The notes under the pieces were generated by a model. That model saw only the letters and a list, made by a program, of their open reading frames with translations, ran no database searches and was not told where the DNA came from. Both the position numbers and the translations under genes were made by a program. Positions 10,727-22,845 of a DNA stretch of 64,000 nucleotides are shown piece by piece. Each line of letters starts with the position of its first letter. Within the stretch, counting starts at the first letter, position 1. The stretch is taken from assembly GCA_942159475.1 (NCBI GenBank), contig OW804096.1, positions 87,337,784 to 87,401,783 of the forward strand, given 5' to 3'. The DNA is from Sthenelais limicola (Eukaryota; Annelida; Polychaeta; Phyllodocida; Sigalionidae).

Positions 10727-13700
10727 TTAGTATCTAAAGAATTCTATGAATCACTCACCAGCAGGCCTTGTTTGTTCGCTTCACGAATGAGGATTAAACC
10801 TGTAGCTGGTGAGCCTATTGAAATGCTGGGTTATGCGATTTTTGAATTAGATATAGGTGGTAAAATCTACAAAAATGCCTGCCTAGTTGTATCACACTTA
10901 GATGGCGACCAAGCTATCTTGGGAATGGATTTTACCTGGCGATATAGATGTGGTATCGCTTGGCCTGGTCGATTATCCCTGAACAATGGCAAAAATCATG
11001 TGAATTGCCTGAGGAAAGGGGCAGTGGGCACTGCGGTTATAAAAAAGGATATCAAATTGGGAGCATTTGCAATAATAAATGCAGAAGTCTCTCTTGGAAA
11101 TCTGCCCACCGACAGACCTTATTTGGTAGAACCAGAAGTAGAAGGGGAAAATGGAGAAATCTTTGGAGGCTTGAATACTTACTTGTACAATGCCAATAAT
11201 GCGAGGATGCCTCTATGTAACCCTACTGCACTCCTGATTCGTATTCGTAAAAATACTCCTGTGGGATATATTTATGAAGCTGAAGAAAATAGCTTAAAAA
11301 TTGTTAATCCTTCTGATATCACCGATTGTTATATCGCTGCTACTAAGGTGGAAGATCTAGGCGTCGACACATCAAGCCTAGATCTACTCATCAATGATGC
11401 ACATGTAAAAAGTGATAAAGAGAAGAATATTCTGAAAGAAATGATCCTACGAAATAAGGATGTATTTCGTCTACCAGGGGAGACCCTAGGCTATACATCT
11501 CGTACCACCCACACTATAAACACGGGGGATGCTGTACCGATTAAGCAAGCTTATCGCCGACAGGCTCCTGTGAAAAGAAATGTGGCTGAAGAACATGTTA
11601 AAAAAATGTTGCAATCTGGATAGAGGAAAGCGATAGCCCTTGGGCCTCACCGATTGTTATGGTTAATAACAAAGATAACACCATACGGTTCTGTGTAGAC
11701 TATAGGAAATTAAACAGTATCACAAAAAAGGATTGCTATCCTTTGCCTCGTATAGACGATTGTCTAGAGGCTCTGGGTGGTAATACCTGGTTTTGTACAC
11801 TGGATTTGGAAAGTGGTTACTGGCAGATTGCAATGGATGAAAACAGCAAAGAAAAAACTGCATTTGTCACTGCTTCTGGGCTATACCAGTTTAAAGTGAT
11901 GGCATTTGGGCTTTGTAATGCTCCTGCTACTTTCCAGAAAATGATGAATAATATGTTGCGAGGTTTGGGGAATAAAACATGCCTCGTATACTTGGATGAT
12001 GTGATAATATTTGGCAAATCGCTTCAAGAAACTCTAGAAAATTTGGAGGAAGCTTTCAGTTGTTTGAGAGAATATGGTCTCAAATTGAAACCAAAGAAAT
12101 GTAAACTTTTTCAGAGGCAAGTTGAATATCTGGGTTGTGTTGTATCACAGGAGGGTATTCGTGCAGACCCAGAGAAAGTCAAAGTGGTAAGAGATTGGCC
12201 ACAGCCTAAGAATGTTAAAGAGGTTCGATCATTTCTTGGATTTGCTTCATATTATAGGCAATTTGTACCGAATTTTTCTGATATGGTATTTCCCATTCAG
12301 GAAATTGTAAGGAAATCTAGTAAAATCGCCAAATATAAAGTGGAGTGGACCACAGATTGTGAAGCTTCATTTATAGCTACTAAAAATGCTCTTACAAAGG
12401 CTCCTGTCCTTGCTTATCCACGAGCAGAAGGTCTATTTTTTTAGATACTGACACCAGTGGGAAATGTATGGCTGGGGTGCTGTCTCAGATTCAAGATGGA
12501 GAAGAAAGAGTCATTGGTTATGCTAGCCATTCTCCATTCAAGTAAATCTCAAAGGAACTATTGTACGACTTACAGGGAATTGCTTGCAGTGGTAGCCTAT
12601 GCCAAGAAATTTAAACATTATATTCTTGGACCCGATTTTATCGTGAGAACTGACCATGCTTCATTGACTTGGCTGATCGGTTTTAAGGAACCAGAGCATA
12701 TGCTTGCTCGTTGGTTGATGACCTTGCAGTTGTATAATATCACTGCTCCAGGAGTGATTCGCCATCGAGCTGGAAAATCTCACATCAATGCTGATGCTCT
12801 TTCGCGCATCCCTTATAGTAGATGTAAGAGAGAGGACTGTACTGACTGTGGGGCTCATAATGCTGTCATAGCCAGTGCAAGAGTTGTGAATAATAATGTT
12901 CAAAAAAGTTTAAATTTGGAGGCTGAACAAGCCATAGATCCTGATTTAAAACGCATCATATTATTTGTTCAGGGAACTATTCCTTGGCCGACTAATACTG
13001 GGGCAGAGAGCAATGAATTTCGAAGCATGGTTGCTAAGAAAAATGATCTAATAATTTTGGATAATCTGTTATGTCTACGCTGGAGGCAACCCTCTACAGG
13101 AAAATTATTCAGTAGAGTCGTGGTACCTTTTAGTTGTAGAAAGAAAATATTCGATCGCCATCATGGTCCAGCTTGTGTTGGACATTTTGGAAATGCTCGT
13201 ACTCATAAGGCTATTAAGCCCAGATATTTCTGGCCAGGTCTTAGAGGAGATGTTGGGAGATGGATCAGGCAATGTGAAGCCTGCCTAACCCGAAAAACAA
13301 GAGCAGGAAAGAATATTTCACCCCTGTCTAAGGACATAGCTGGTGAACGATTTTCTCATATAGCTATGGATGTTCTTAGTGGATTTAAACGAAGCCCAAA
13401 TGGTAATATATGTGTATTGGTTGTGACTGACTGTTTTTCAAAATGGTCAGAAGCATTTTGCTTACCTGATCATAAGGCAGAGACAGTCGCCTGGACTCTG
13501 TTTAAGGATTGGATATTGCGATATGGCACACCAAATTCGATACATACCGATGGAGCCCCAGAATTTGAATCAAATCCCACATGAACCCATATAGACTGAT
13601 GGGGAATGGACAATCTGAACGCTTTAATAGAGTATTGGTTGAACAATTATCATGTTACATTGATTATGGTTCTGAGAAATGGGACACTTTGATTCCATGT

Positions 13701-14438
13701 ATAGCCAGTGCATATAATACTAGTGTTCATGCTGGTACTGGCTGTACACCATATTCTTTGTTATTCGGTGAGGAGGCATATACTCCTGCTGATTTGATAT
13801 TTGGTATTCCACGTGGAGGATTGGATTTGCCAGCACGAAGTGTATTTCTGGAACAATTGCGCAAACAATTGCGTGAGGGACACAGAATTGCTCGTGATAG
13901 ATTACAAGTTACTTCACTTGCTCAGAAAAAGAATTTTGATCGGAGAACTAGACTTAGAAACTTCTTGGAAGGTGAATGGGTCTACAGGTATTATCCTCCT
14001 ATAGCAAGCAACAAATATGGGGCTAAATGGGATGGACCGTTCAAAATACTGAAAAAAGTGAATGATAGTACATATCTTCTCAACACAGCAAGAGGAGATG
14101 TACGTTGGAATGGTGATTTCCTGAAAACAGCAATAGACCCAACATCGCAAGATGGTTTGACTATTACTGCTAACCTGGGTAATGCTCCCGAAATGGAAAA
14201 ACTACGTGAAGAAGGCAGAGATGTCATTCGATTTAATGGGGGTAAGGTATATCCAGGCCAGGAGATTAAACAATATATTTCTAGGCAGAAACCGGATAAT
14301 ACCAGACGTCGTGGTAGACCTCCACGAAAGCCACCTTCTACCATAGAGAAGAATCGTGGGGAGGATGCAGTAGTAAATACTGTGAATAATATTCCCAGCA
14401 TATCTCAAAAGTCGAAGAAAAATGGCAGAAAACCGTGA
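10727..14438 (+). pseudogene. pol of the Ty3/Gypsy element: protease (truncated), RT, RNase H, integrase
   Basis: The protease resumes after the LINE at LVSKEFY and contains ILGMDF, but the catalytic D-T/S-G that should lie just upstream is missing. RT (from about 11400) shows FCVDYRKLN, TLDLESGYWQIAM, FGLCNAPATFQ and the YLDD box. RNase H follows (TYRELLAVV, RTDHASLTWL). Integrase has an HHCC-type zinc region (RHHGPACVGHFG...CEACL), the first Asp in IAMDVL, the second in TDGAPEFES, and Glu in GNGQSERFNR. There are frame breaks near 11620, 12440, 12540 and 13580. At 13580 roughly 20 codons between the second Asp and the Glu also appear to be missing. The copy cannot make active Pol. Confidence 0.9.
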
Positions 14439-15895
14439 AACCGAACTAATAAGATTAATAATTATGTAGATAATACCGTGCCTCTGGTACGAGGAGAAGG
14501 AAGGAGAAACATCAAAGCCCCTGATCGTTATACGCCATGCTAGTTGGATATTATATCAATTTTCCTCTGGTCTGGTAGTGATTGAGCTCCCATGGCGATT
14601 TTGACTGTTGAAATGAATAAATCGACAAATAAAAAAAACACAACGAGAAGTATCCAATGGGTTAATCTATGAGCGTATGATGATCCTTGGAGCCCTATAC
14701 TATATTCATATATGTGGAGAAAAGAAAATACAAACATTTCAATGATTTATGTACGAGAACTACCTTGGTAGGCACTGCTATAAGCAGACCATTCTACAAC
14801 TGATTGGATTGAGCCTTCTCTCTTGGTAGGGTCTCGGTGCTATTCTTATTTATATTGATATAATTAAAAGCGAATTGTTTTTCAATAGCTTAAACACTGC
14901 TGTATATTTCATGTGATTACCTATCCAGCTATGGCTGGGTGATTGTTGTTAATCGAGTACAGGTTAGTTGGACGGTGGGGTGTTTCAAGCACTCCTGCCT
15001 TGGTCTTAAAACCGTACAGACTGGTGTTGAACATAGGATACAAAAAAGTTTCTAGCTTGAGTTTGAGGAGTCATTCTTGCCTCTTTTTCAAGACAAAAAC
15101 TGTAAGTAGATCCTTTTCTGAAACCATTTACTTGTCTAAATTGCCTTTGTATAGCATCATTATGACTCAAAACTCTAATGTGGTATGTTGCTCGACTCAG
15201 AAATACCAGTGGTTGTGGCAAGTTATCTTATCATGAATATTTATGAGTTTGAGGTGTAGGGATGTAAACAAAGGTCGGTGTGTATGTGATATGTTATCGT
15301 GTGACTGATAATTAAGCGTAAATAAGCGAATTATTCACTTAATGTTATCTAAATAGGATGTCTGACATATCCTGATTAGGTTAATGTATTGTGAAAACAT
15401 TATTCTCGCTGAAGATACTTCATACTAGCTATATATCGCATGAATGTTATGGTTTGAACTTTAGACACGATTAAAACTAAGTTAAACAGGCTGTTTTTCA
15501 ATGCGCACATTTGCGATATCCTAGTATAAGGCTTAGCAATGATTAGCGGTATGAAATTTATTAAACTAGATAGATTTTTGCCTATGCGCGCAAAGTCTAG
15601 CGATATGTTGAAAAGTTTGGCCGTGCTTTGGGAGCATATATGTTCCGGCCGGAGCCGAGGGAATCCGCAGGGTCCCCTAGCATCGCGCAGTGCGGCCTAT
15701 TCTTATGACAAAAGCGCGGACGTCGGAGAGAGCGGGGTACGGTACGTGCAGTGTTGAGTTCTATGGGACTGCGTACAAGAGGTCACATAAATCGCCTAAT
15801 CCTGTATTCTAGCTTCTCGCAGCCTGTGCGCTAGTTGCCCATTGGTTAATATTGAATTATTACTAAACTATTATTATTTTTTTTTGTTTTTTCAG
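14439..15895 (+). other. Non-coding interval of the LTR element ending in a splice acceptor
   Basis: About 1.4 kb between pol and the third ORF with no convincing coding region. A GC-rich patch lies at 15640-15760. The interval ends in a long T-rich tract followed by CAG (about 15870-15896), an excellent 3' splice site just upstream of the next ORF. This suggests expression from a spliced subgenomic RNA. Confidence 0.6.
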
Positions 15896-15916
15896 GATTA
15901 ACCTGATTTGGACCTT

Positions 15917-17806
15917 ATGGCCGGAAAAGGGCTGGCGGCAATTCCTGCTGCTACTCCGAATGAGGTTGGTATGGACACCTCAAATCAAGTCCAGTCCCTG
16001 AATAAAACTCTGAAAGAGGCTGATGCTTCAAGCAAGGCCCCTACCCCTCCGAATCCGAGTTGCCCGACCATGGAGGACTTTTTGAAGTCCTGTAGTTCCA
16101 GCGGAATTCCTATTCCAAAGGACCTTGCTAACTACAAGATTCCCAAGGTTATTGAGCAAAAACAGAAGAATAAATCGTCTAAATTAAAGAAAAAATCTAC
16201 AGACTCTAGCTCAACCGGTTCTAGTTATCGGGAGAAGGACGATGTATTCAGGAGATATAATATAAGAAGAAAATCGACTAAGACTTGGGTCGCAAAAGAA
16301 GATACGTCAGTTGTTCCCATTTTACCAAATGATGATAAAGACGATTTTGAAACTGTGACTGAAATCGATGATACTTTGGATGATATGAGCCGTTTTGCAG
16401 AATTGTTTAAGAGCAATTGCGAAACGACTAATGTATTAGCTGGTAAAAACTGCGTGGTATTTGAGGATCAATACCTAAAATTGAAAATGACTGCGCAGAT
16501 CTTCACGAATAACATGAGATGTCCCTTTACCTGTTGCAGGTCTAAGGATCTGAATCCTGAAGGTGTTAAAGTCTACACGATTAAAGAAACTTTTCTGAGA
16601 CATTTGTGTGAGGAACACACTCCACTGGTTTCAGGATTGAAATGCCCAATCCGTTGGTGTCCTCACACATTCGACAGAATGTCTGACTTGCAGACCCATC
16701 TGACGAGCCCTGGAGGAGGCCATAAACGGGGTAAGACTAGTTCTACACGAATCCTTGATGAAGTGCGCCTGAACCCTACTATGGTTACGGTTGCTAACCC
16801 GAATTTTCACCTAAGTTTGGTGGTCACTCGCCATGTGTGGCAGGCCCTGGAGGAGGCTGCACGAGAGTCTGGGTTTGTGCCAAAAGCTCAGGGACAAATG
16901 GTAAAAAAACAGAAAGTTGTTGATGCTCCAATTCCATCTGTAAATGCTTGGTCAGCTAGACAATCTGCTATACCAACCATATCGAACAGTTCTAGTTTTG
17001 AATTGGCTGGAGCTTGCTTGAATGTTACAAGTGAAAATTTGCACAAAATTAAAGATGAATTTAGTCATGCCCTGTACCAGTTTAACATGGCATCAACCTT
17101 GGCTGAGGAACGGTTTAAGGATGAGGTTGTGGCTGCGAGGGAAAGGTTTGAACAACATTTGAATGAACTTATGAAGCCTCTGGAAGATGTTGAACAAATC
17201 GTACGGAATCAGGAGGAAGTTAAAAGTTTACTCGAGGTAGTCGAGGAGACAAGCAATTTGAATGATAAGTTACAAATGCGTGTTTTAGACCGTGAGAACT
17301 TGAATAAAAATCTTTCCGATAAAGTGGCTAAACTAGAGGCTGAGTTAGCTTCTAATACGACTAAATCGTCCCCGAATTCTTCTTCTTCTTCAAGTAAGAA
17401 AGTAATACCTTTGACTACGATGGAAATGATTTGGGCTAGAAACCTCAGAGCTAGACAGTTGATGAGTCGGACCACCTCCTGTACAGTAGTAACAAATTTG
17501 ACTAAACCTGTGATTCAATCTTCTTCGGAAACGACTAAATCTGTGGCTGAATTGACTACATCAACAGAGTCAATTGCTGCTAAACTATTTGAAACTATTT
17601 TCTACCTCCTGTTAGTAGTCAGATGCTATCTCCAGACAGTTTGGTAACTGGATCGTCTATAGAATCCTCCACGACTTCAAGTGTTATGGGGGGGGGAGGA
17701 CTTGAACACTCCGACAAAACAGAGTTATGATGACGATAAAATAATTAAAGAACTTTCAGAGTATATCTCTGATAATGAAAAAAAAGAATTCAAAGGCGGG
17801 TGGTAA
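15917..17806 (+). pseudogene. Extra ORF of the LTR element: C2H2-like zinc fingers plus coiled coil
   Basis: The ATG at 15917 opens a frame to 17647. A frame change then continues it to about 17806; a run of eight G near 17690 is one slip site. The N-terminus is Ser/Lys-rich. Two zinc-finger-like units lie at about residues 195-265: one with CPFTCC followed by HLCEEH, one with CPIRWCPHTF followed by HLTSPGGGH. A predicted coiled coil covers about residues 370-480, followed by a Ser/Thr-rich tail. It occupies the place where some Ty3/Gypsy elements carry env, but I see no signal peptide or membrane anchor, so it is not a classical envelope. It may be a nucleic-acid-binding accessory or a captured host gene. 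Not recognised by name. Confidence 0.65.
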
Positions 17807-18643
17807 TCCTTCATAATCCTTCTCTGCACTGAATGGGTATAATATTCGATTTATTTTATGGTATGTTCGTATATTCGATTATAATATCAATTTTGATTAA
17901 TATTTGTAACCGAATACTTGTGAAGATATTCCATTTCTACCTGGTGATGTGAGACAGTCGTTCAAGTGCAGTAAGAAACAGCAGAATCGTATCAATACAG
18001 AGGGATCGAGGAAATTTAAGAAACCGCTGATTCAAGACGAGAAGAGATGAGATCGATCTACATTTGATCTACAACAGTGCGCGATAGTTATTTTAGAAGG
18101 AAAAAAAATATTATGTATTCACTTGATTATTAATTTATCCTTGATTTCTAGGTCTTGATGAGACCGTACGCGCATGTTTGCACAGTGTTTTCAAGTTATG
18201 TGATTATATTTATTAATATTTCTTCTACCTTGAAAAAAAAAGAAATTTTTCTTGGTTATATTATTCGCCACTTTGTATTTTATCTATCTCTGTGCTCGTT
18301 TAAGGTGTTTAAAAATATATATAGTATGTAAAAGAGAAGAAGAACATATATAATTGTAAAATATTCCCATGATATATTTGTTGAAAATTGTTATATTAAT
18401 TCTTTACTGGATTTTACCCGGCTTAGATAGTCTTTACGAGACTTATGGCTGTCTTTATGAGACTTCTGTATTTTTGCGCTTTATAAGATATATTTTGCGC
18501 AGGGTTTATGTGTAAAGAATTGTATGTGCTTTATGAAAGAAGTCGATTACTTCTTTTATATATTTCAATTTTCCATTCATGATGTTATTTTTACTTTATA
18601 TCAAGTTATCTTATGAATAACTTTTAAACTCTGTAGGGGGTAA
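17807..18643 (+). other. 3' untranslated region of the LTR element with polypurine tract
   Basis: AT-rich non-coding sequence. Just before the 3' LTR, gtagggggtaa (about 18633-18643) is a short polypurine tract in the position expected for plus-strand priming. Confidence 0.55.
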
Positions 18644-18990
18644 TGTAGTGCCGTTACTTTATCTCACTCTCTATACTACTTACAATTGTTTTAATATGGA
18701 TGATATAGCGCGCGCATGCTGCGCATCCATTTATCGCACCTTGCGCAAGTCACTTTGTATAGTATAATTCTTAGAGTAGCCACAGGGTGGCAGTACGACC
18801 TAGTATACTTCACTATATTCTCCTTTGCTTCTTTGTGTCTCTTGTTATTTACTTACAACACCTTTTATTATACGTGATACTTTTGTACCTGTTTGAATCT
18901 GCCTCATGGAATAAATTAGAGTAATTACAATATAGCTGACAACTAGTTGTTCTTATTTCTCCTCCCCTGCACACACCGAGGGTCATTACA
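18644..18990 (+). repeat. 3' LTR
   Basis: 347 bp, starting TGTAGTGCC and ending ATTACA. It is collinear with the split 5' LTR, and the few mismatches indicate a modest age. It includes AATAAATTAG near 18911, a likely polyadenylation signal. Confidence 0.92.
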
Positions 18991-19438
18991 TATTAATGTT
19001 CGCGCAGTATTTATTTTTCGCTATTTTTGCGCGCCCACCTTAGTGCGTGAAAAAAAATCCTGCGCGAAAGGTGTAATTATTGCATAGGGTTATCATTTCC
19101 TTTTGAATCAATGACCTTGCTCAAGGTCAAGATCACCAAATATGACCTTGAAATATAAAAATAGCAAAATTCTGGGATGTGACATCCTATTTTCTCTTAT
19201 GACAATATGGCAATAGAGGAAAATGCATACAAATAATAACTGACATTAGGGGAAAGAAAAATAACCAATTTTTGGTATCATTAGAAAGTCTCTTGCCATG
19301 GTAACCAAGCCTTACTTTTCATTCTATGCTAAATTTTGTGTAAATCTAAATTACATACTGCAGTCTATATCTTTTGAACAATTTATTTCAAAGCTACACA
19401 ATTTATACATGTGAAAGGGCTGGAGGTGAGGACAAAGG
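18991..19438. other. Non-coding gap between LTR element and Maverick
   Basis: AT-rich flank without ORFs. It ends with tacaga (19439-19444), the left target duplication of the Maverick. Confidence 0.5.
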
Positions 19439-19444
19439 TACAGA

Positions 19445-19969
19445 AGTAGTAGTTATAAACCCGCACAAGTGACCTTTTTTGAGTAATCCAAGATAACCCG
19501 CACAAGTGACCTTTTTTGAGTAATCCAAGATGGCTGCCAAGCTCCTAGCCCTAGCCCCTGCTAAACCCGCACAGGTGACCTTTTTTGAGTAATGGCTGCC
19601 AAGCGCCTAGCCCCTTGCCTGTGCTTATCAGTGTTTTGACCTACTTGCTCCTTTTCTGTGTTGTGTTCGAAGTGTGTGTCCTGTTATGTCGAAGTGGTGA
19701 TAAGGGTGGTGGGGGGCCCCTTGGTTATTATGTGTCCCTGGTTATTATTATGGGGGGCGCCTGGTTGTTGGTTATTATGATTATGGGGGGCGCCTGGTTG
19801 TTGGAGTCGATTATTGGTGGATTGCTGTTGGAATGGGTGGAGGAGGAGGAGGAGGAGGAGGAGGAACAGGTGTGCAGGAGAGAGAGAGAGAGAGAGAGAT
19901 AATGTTATTTATTAAAGTGGTACAACTTGGTATAAGTAGCGTTGTGAGTTTTATTAGTTCATTGTTTGG
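19445..19969 (+). repeat. Left terminal inverted repeat of the Maverick
   Basis: Matches the reverse complement of 47658-48170. The outer part holds three direct repeats of acccgcacaagtgacctttt (about 19458, 19497, 19565), possible transposase or replication-protein sites. Further in are GGCGCC-rich repeats, a GGA microsatellite and a GA microsatellite, also mirrored at the right end with different copy numbers. Confidence 0.93.
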
Positions 19970-20895
19970 GTGGAATGGGGAGAGAGATGGTGGAATGGTG
20001 GAATGGGAGGAATGGGAGGATGGTGGAATGGTGGAGAGTTGCAGGAGAGTTGGAGGAGAGTTTGGTTGGAGGAGCACTAGGCGTGCGTAAAAGAGCGCAA
20101 TTGTGCGTGTGCCCCAATTTTGATATAATACTAGCTACTAGTACTGCTGCTACTAGCTGAGCGGTGGAATTGTGTAGGGATCACATGGGGAATCATGTAG
20201 GAATCTTGAGGGATCAATGAATTGATGATATGTATTGTTAATATATAAAATATAAAGCCTTTTCTAGGGTTGTAGATTTGCAGCTTGGGTCGTGCAGGTG
20301 TTTGATTTCAGTGGTTGTATATATATATATAACTGATAACACATATGTTCTCGCTTGTCAACTTTGTGTCGTTGGGTCGGGGAGGCGAGCGATGATCACC
20401 GGGGCCTGTTCCAGGCGAGGGTCAAAGGGCAAGGCAAGGCAAGGCGAGGCGTGGCAGCTTCTGGCTGCTTTTGGCTGCCTGAATGAATGAATCTTGTGTT
20501 TTGGAGCCGCCATTTTTATATTTTGAGAATCTAGGATACAGAGTAGCCAGACACGGAGACACAGAGCTAAATTTGTTAATTATCAAGTAAGTATTGGTTT
20601 ATATTGCTTGATTTATGGTTATTACGTTAGTATGTGATGTATAGCATGTAAAGAAACCTGTAAGAACTGTTTTACTGGTGTGTAGGGTTGTAGAATCGAT
20701 GTGAAATGTTGAAATCGAGTGAATTTGATTCTAATGTTTCCGAGCACGTAAGCACACCGCCATTTGAATCGAGCAAGGAGGGTGGTGCCCGTGGGACAGG
20801 GCACTGGTTGTGGGTGCGCATGTACCCGTGGGTGGGGCGATGGTTGTTTCAATGATCAGAGTTTGAGTTTAAGTTTGATTTTATATTTTTGCAGA
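19970..20895 (+). other. Left sub-terminal region of the Maverick, mostly non-coding
   Basis: Contains tggaatgg-type short repeats (19970-20040), a TATA-rich stretch near 20236 and a small AT repeat near 20320. There may be a promoter and 5' exon for the spliced gene that follows, but I could not define one. Confidence 0.35.
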
Positions 20896-21167
20896 ATGAT
20901 CCATCAGACACGCTCTGGTTTTTTACTCCAAGGGGAGTAAACGTTTGTGGAGAATTCGCTGACTCTGAGGGTTAGGATGGTGGTTTCATGGAAGGGGACT
21001 GAACTAACACGTTTTCAGTCGCACCCCATCGAAGAGTTTGAAGTGCTAGTTGACTCTCCTGCTGGAAATTCCGACAGCCTTTTCTTTTATTTCGTGGGGG
21101 AGAAGTTCCTGATGGAATACAGAATAGACGACCATGTAATGTATATTACAGAATTCGTCCCTGAAGG
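20896..21167 (+). CDS. Internal exon of a small spliced Maverick gene, unknown function
   Basis: A candidate exon begins after TTTTTGCAG and ends at CCTGAAG followed by GTAATT, both good splice sites. Another acceptor (TTTACTTACAG) lies at about 21311 with a stop shortly after. The open frame within it starts by an ATG at 20977 and contains LFFYFVGEKFLMEY and DDHVMYITEFVPEG, a beta-rich pattern. I do not recognise the family. Confidence 0.4.
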
Positions 21168-22551
21168 TAATTTGAATAAATATTTTGAATAATATTGTAA
21201 ATAAAATGTGTGATTTTGAGGAAGTTTTAAGGAAATTTGTGAAAACTTTCTTTGTTATAAACTTTTTTGTATGTTTTAACATTTTTTAAAAAATTGTTTT
21301 TTTACTTACAGCGTAATTGCTCTTCCTAACCGACCCAAGACCCGGACCCAGGACCCCAAGAGCCCAGGCTTTGAGGACCCAGACCCCGAAGACCTCCAGG
21401 CCCTGAGGACCCCCAGGCCTCAGTCGGCTCCAGTTGGACCATAGGCCAACTGTGAAATGTTCAAGATGTTCAAGACCTCCTCAGGTCCTTAGGACCTTTT
21501 GTACATAGACTTTGGCTGTACATATATGACTTTTGGTGGACTTTTTGCTGCTTGCAACGCAATGCTTAAGCTTCGCCTCTTGAATCCTCTTTATCTTTTT
21601 TCTGATTTTCTATTCTTTTTTCTTTTCTTTGCTCTTTTCTTTCCTTCGCCCCTGCCCTGCTTACCGCTTAGATATAAGTTATTATTTAAGGACTGTATAT
21701 AATAATGTATATAATGTGTGTGCTGTATATAATATGTGTGTGCTGTGTGCTGTGTGTGTATGTATGGGCTGTGAGTGTGTGTGTGTGTGAGTGCTGTGTG
21801 TAACTTGTAAAGCTGTGTGTAACTTGTAAAGCTGTGTGTCCTGTGTGTTTTTTTGTAAATTGGTGTTGTAAATACTACGTGTTGTAAATACTACGTGTTG
21901 TAAATACTACGTGTTGTAAATAATTCGAATATAATATAGAAAGGTTTGTGAAATGTTTGTGCTTTGTTGTGTCCTTTTTTTATTTTTTCTATGTGTTTGC
22001 TTTTATATCGCTTGATGCCGGTAATAATGTAAGCCAATCCGTGTCTCTCGTGTCTCCCTTGGTCGTGTCTTCCTTGGCTTGGGTCTGGATCTGTATGTGC
22101 ATTGCTTTTATTTGAATAAGAGAAGAGCATAATAGACATAATAATAATAATAATAATAATAATGATAATATATGGTGAACATAAGCGAATAAAGAGAGAG
22201 TCAGCAGCAGCAGCAACAGGTAATCCCCGGTCAGGTAATCCAAACAGCACCAGGTAATCCAACTGACGATGGGTAGATGGAGCACAGAAGCACAAGTAGA
22301 GCACAAGTAGAGCACAAGCACAATAGTAGGGTGGTCATAAGGTAATCCAAACCAACCAAAAAAAAGCACAAGTAGTCGGAGGAGGCGACTTAATCCGTTG
22401 GGCGCGCGTGGGCTAGTGACCGTTTAAAAATGTGTTACCGGTGAGAAGCGGAGAGGAGGAGGAGGAGGAGGAAGCAGGTGTTTTGATAAGCTATAATAGA
22501 CCGTTAAGACAAGAGATAAGATAGGAGGTATAGGCCGGTGGCATTGAAAGC

Positions 22552-22610
<59 letters not shown>

Positions 22611-22620
22611 AGTGTTGGCG
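21168..22620 (+). other. Non-coding Maverick interior with simple repeats
   Basis: Contains a CC/GA-rich patch with repeated gaggaccc units (21330-21440), a TG-rich repeat (21715-21850), threefold ctacgtgttgtaaata (21877-21915), an AAT/ATT repeat near 22140 and a GGA repeat near 22455. No convincing gene. Confidence 0.45.
22553..22608 (+). repeat. (TA)n-(GATA)n microsatellite
   Basis: About 18 TA units followed by four to five GATA units, immediately upstream of a TATA-box promoter. Confidence 0.9.
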
Positions 22621-22628
22621 GTATAAAA
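22621..22628 (+). promoter_or_regulatory. TATA box
   Basis: TATAAAAG lies about 40 bases before the ATG at 22663, a normal spacing for an RNA polymerase II core promoter with a very short leader. Confidence 0.6.
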
Positions 22629-22662
22629 GCTTGACTGATCATTATGAATTGCAGTCTGAGTC

Positions 22663-22845
22663 ATGACTAGGAGGAGAGGACGCCCCGGTCGCCAACACAA
22701 GTTATCTTTGCGATATCCCAAGTCTTACAAACGTTTACACTACGGGGTATTCATAGAGTCAAGTCGATCAAATGCCCGAAGGAAACTAATAGAACGAGAG
22801 TTGGACGGTTTTGATCTGGATCTGCTGTTAATATGTGCAGTGTAG
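22663..22845 (+). CDS. Small basic protein, unknown
   Basis: 60 residues directly behind the TATA box at 22621. The N-terminus is Arg-rich (MTRRRGRPGRQHK) with an AT-hook-like RGRPGR motif, and the C-terminus is acidic to hydrophobic. Its stop overlaps the start region of the next ORF in another frame. Either the two are separate overlapping genes, or one gene has been frameshifted at the CAG repeat between them. No family recognised. Confidence 0.4.
   Translation: MTRRRGRPGRQHKLSLRYPKSYKRLHYGVFIESSRSNARRKLIERELDGFDLDLLLICAV

Larger units (their letters stand above)
369..18990 (+). mobile_element. Ty3/Gypsy-like LTR retrotransposon, degraded, with nested Helitron and LINE
   Basis: Two near-identical LTRs in direct orientation (369-2021 interrupted; 18644-18990) begin TGTAGTGCC and end ATTACA, the canonical TG...CA. 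Between them lie a primer-binding-like site, a gag-like region, pol in the order protease-RT-RNase H-integrase (the Ty3/Gypsy order), and an extra downstream ORF. The Helitron (1307 bp) and LINE (about 7.25 kb) account for nearly half of the span, leaving an element of about 10 kb. Gag and pol contain several frameshifts and an integrase deletion, so this copy is dead. I do not see a matching 5-bp target duplication: the left flank ends aaatt and the right begins tatta. This could reflect recombination or mutation. Confidence 0.9.

Noticed and set aside
15917..17806. Retroviral-type envelope gene in the LTR element
   Set aside because: Position and splice acceptor fit, but there is no signal peptide, transmembrane segment or fusion-type hydrophobic stretch.
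369..18990. Target-site duplication of the LTR element
   Set aside because: Flanking pentamers aaatt and tatta do not match.
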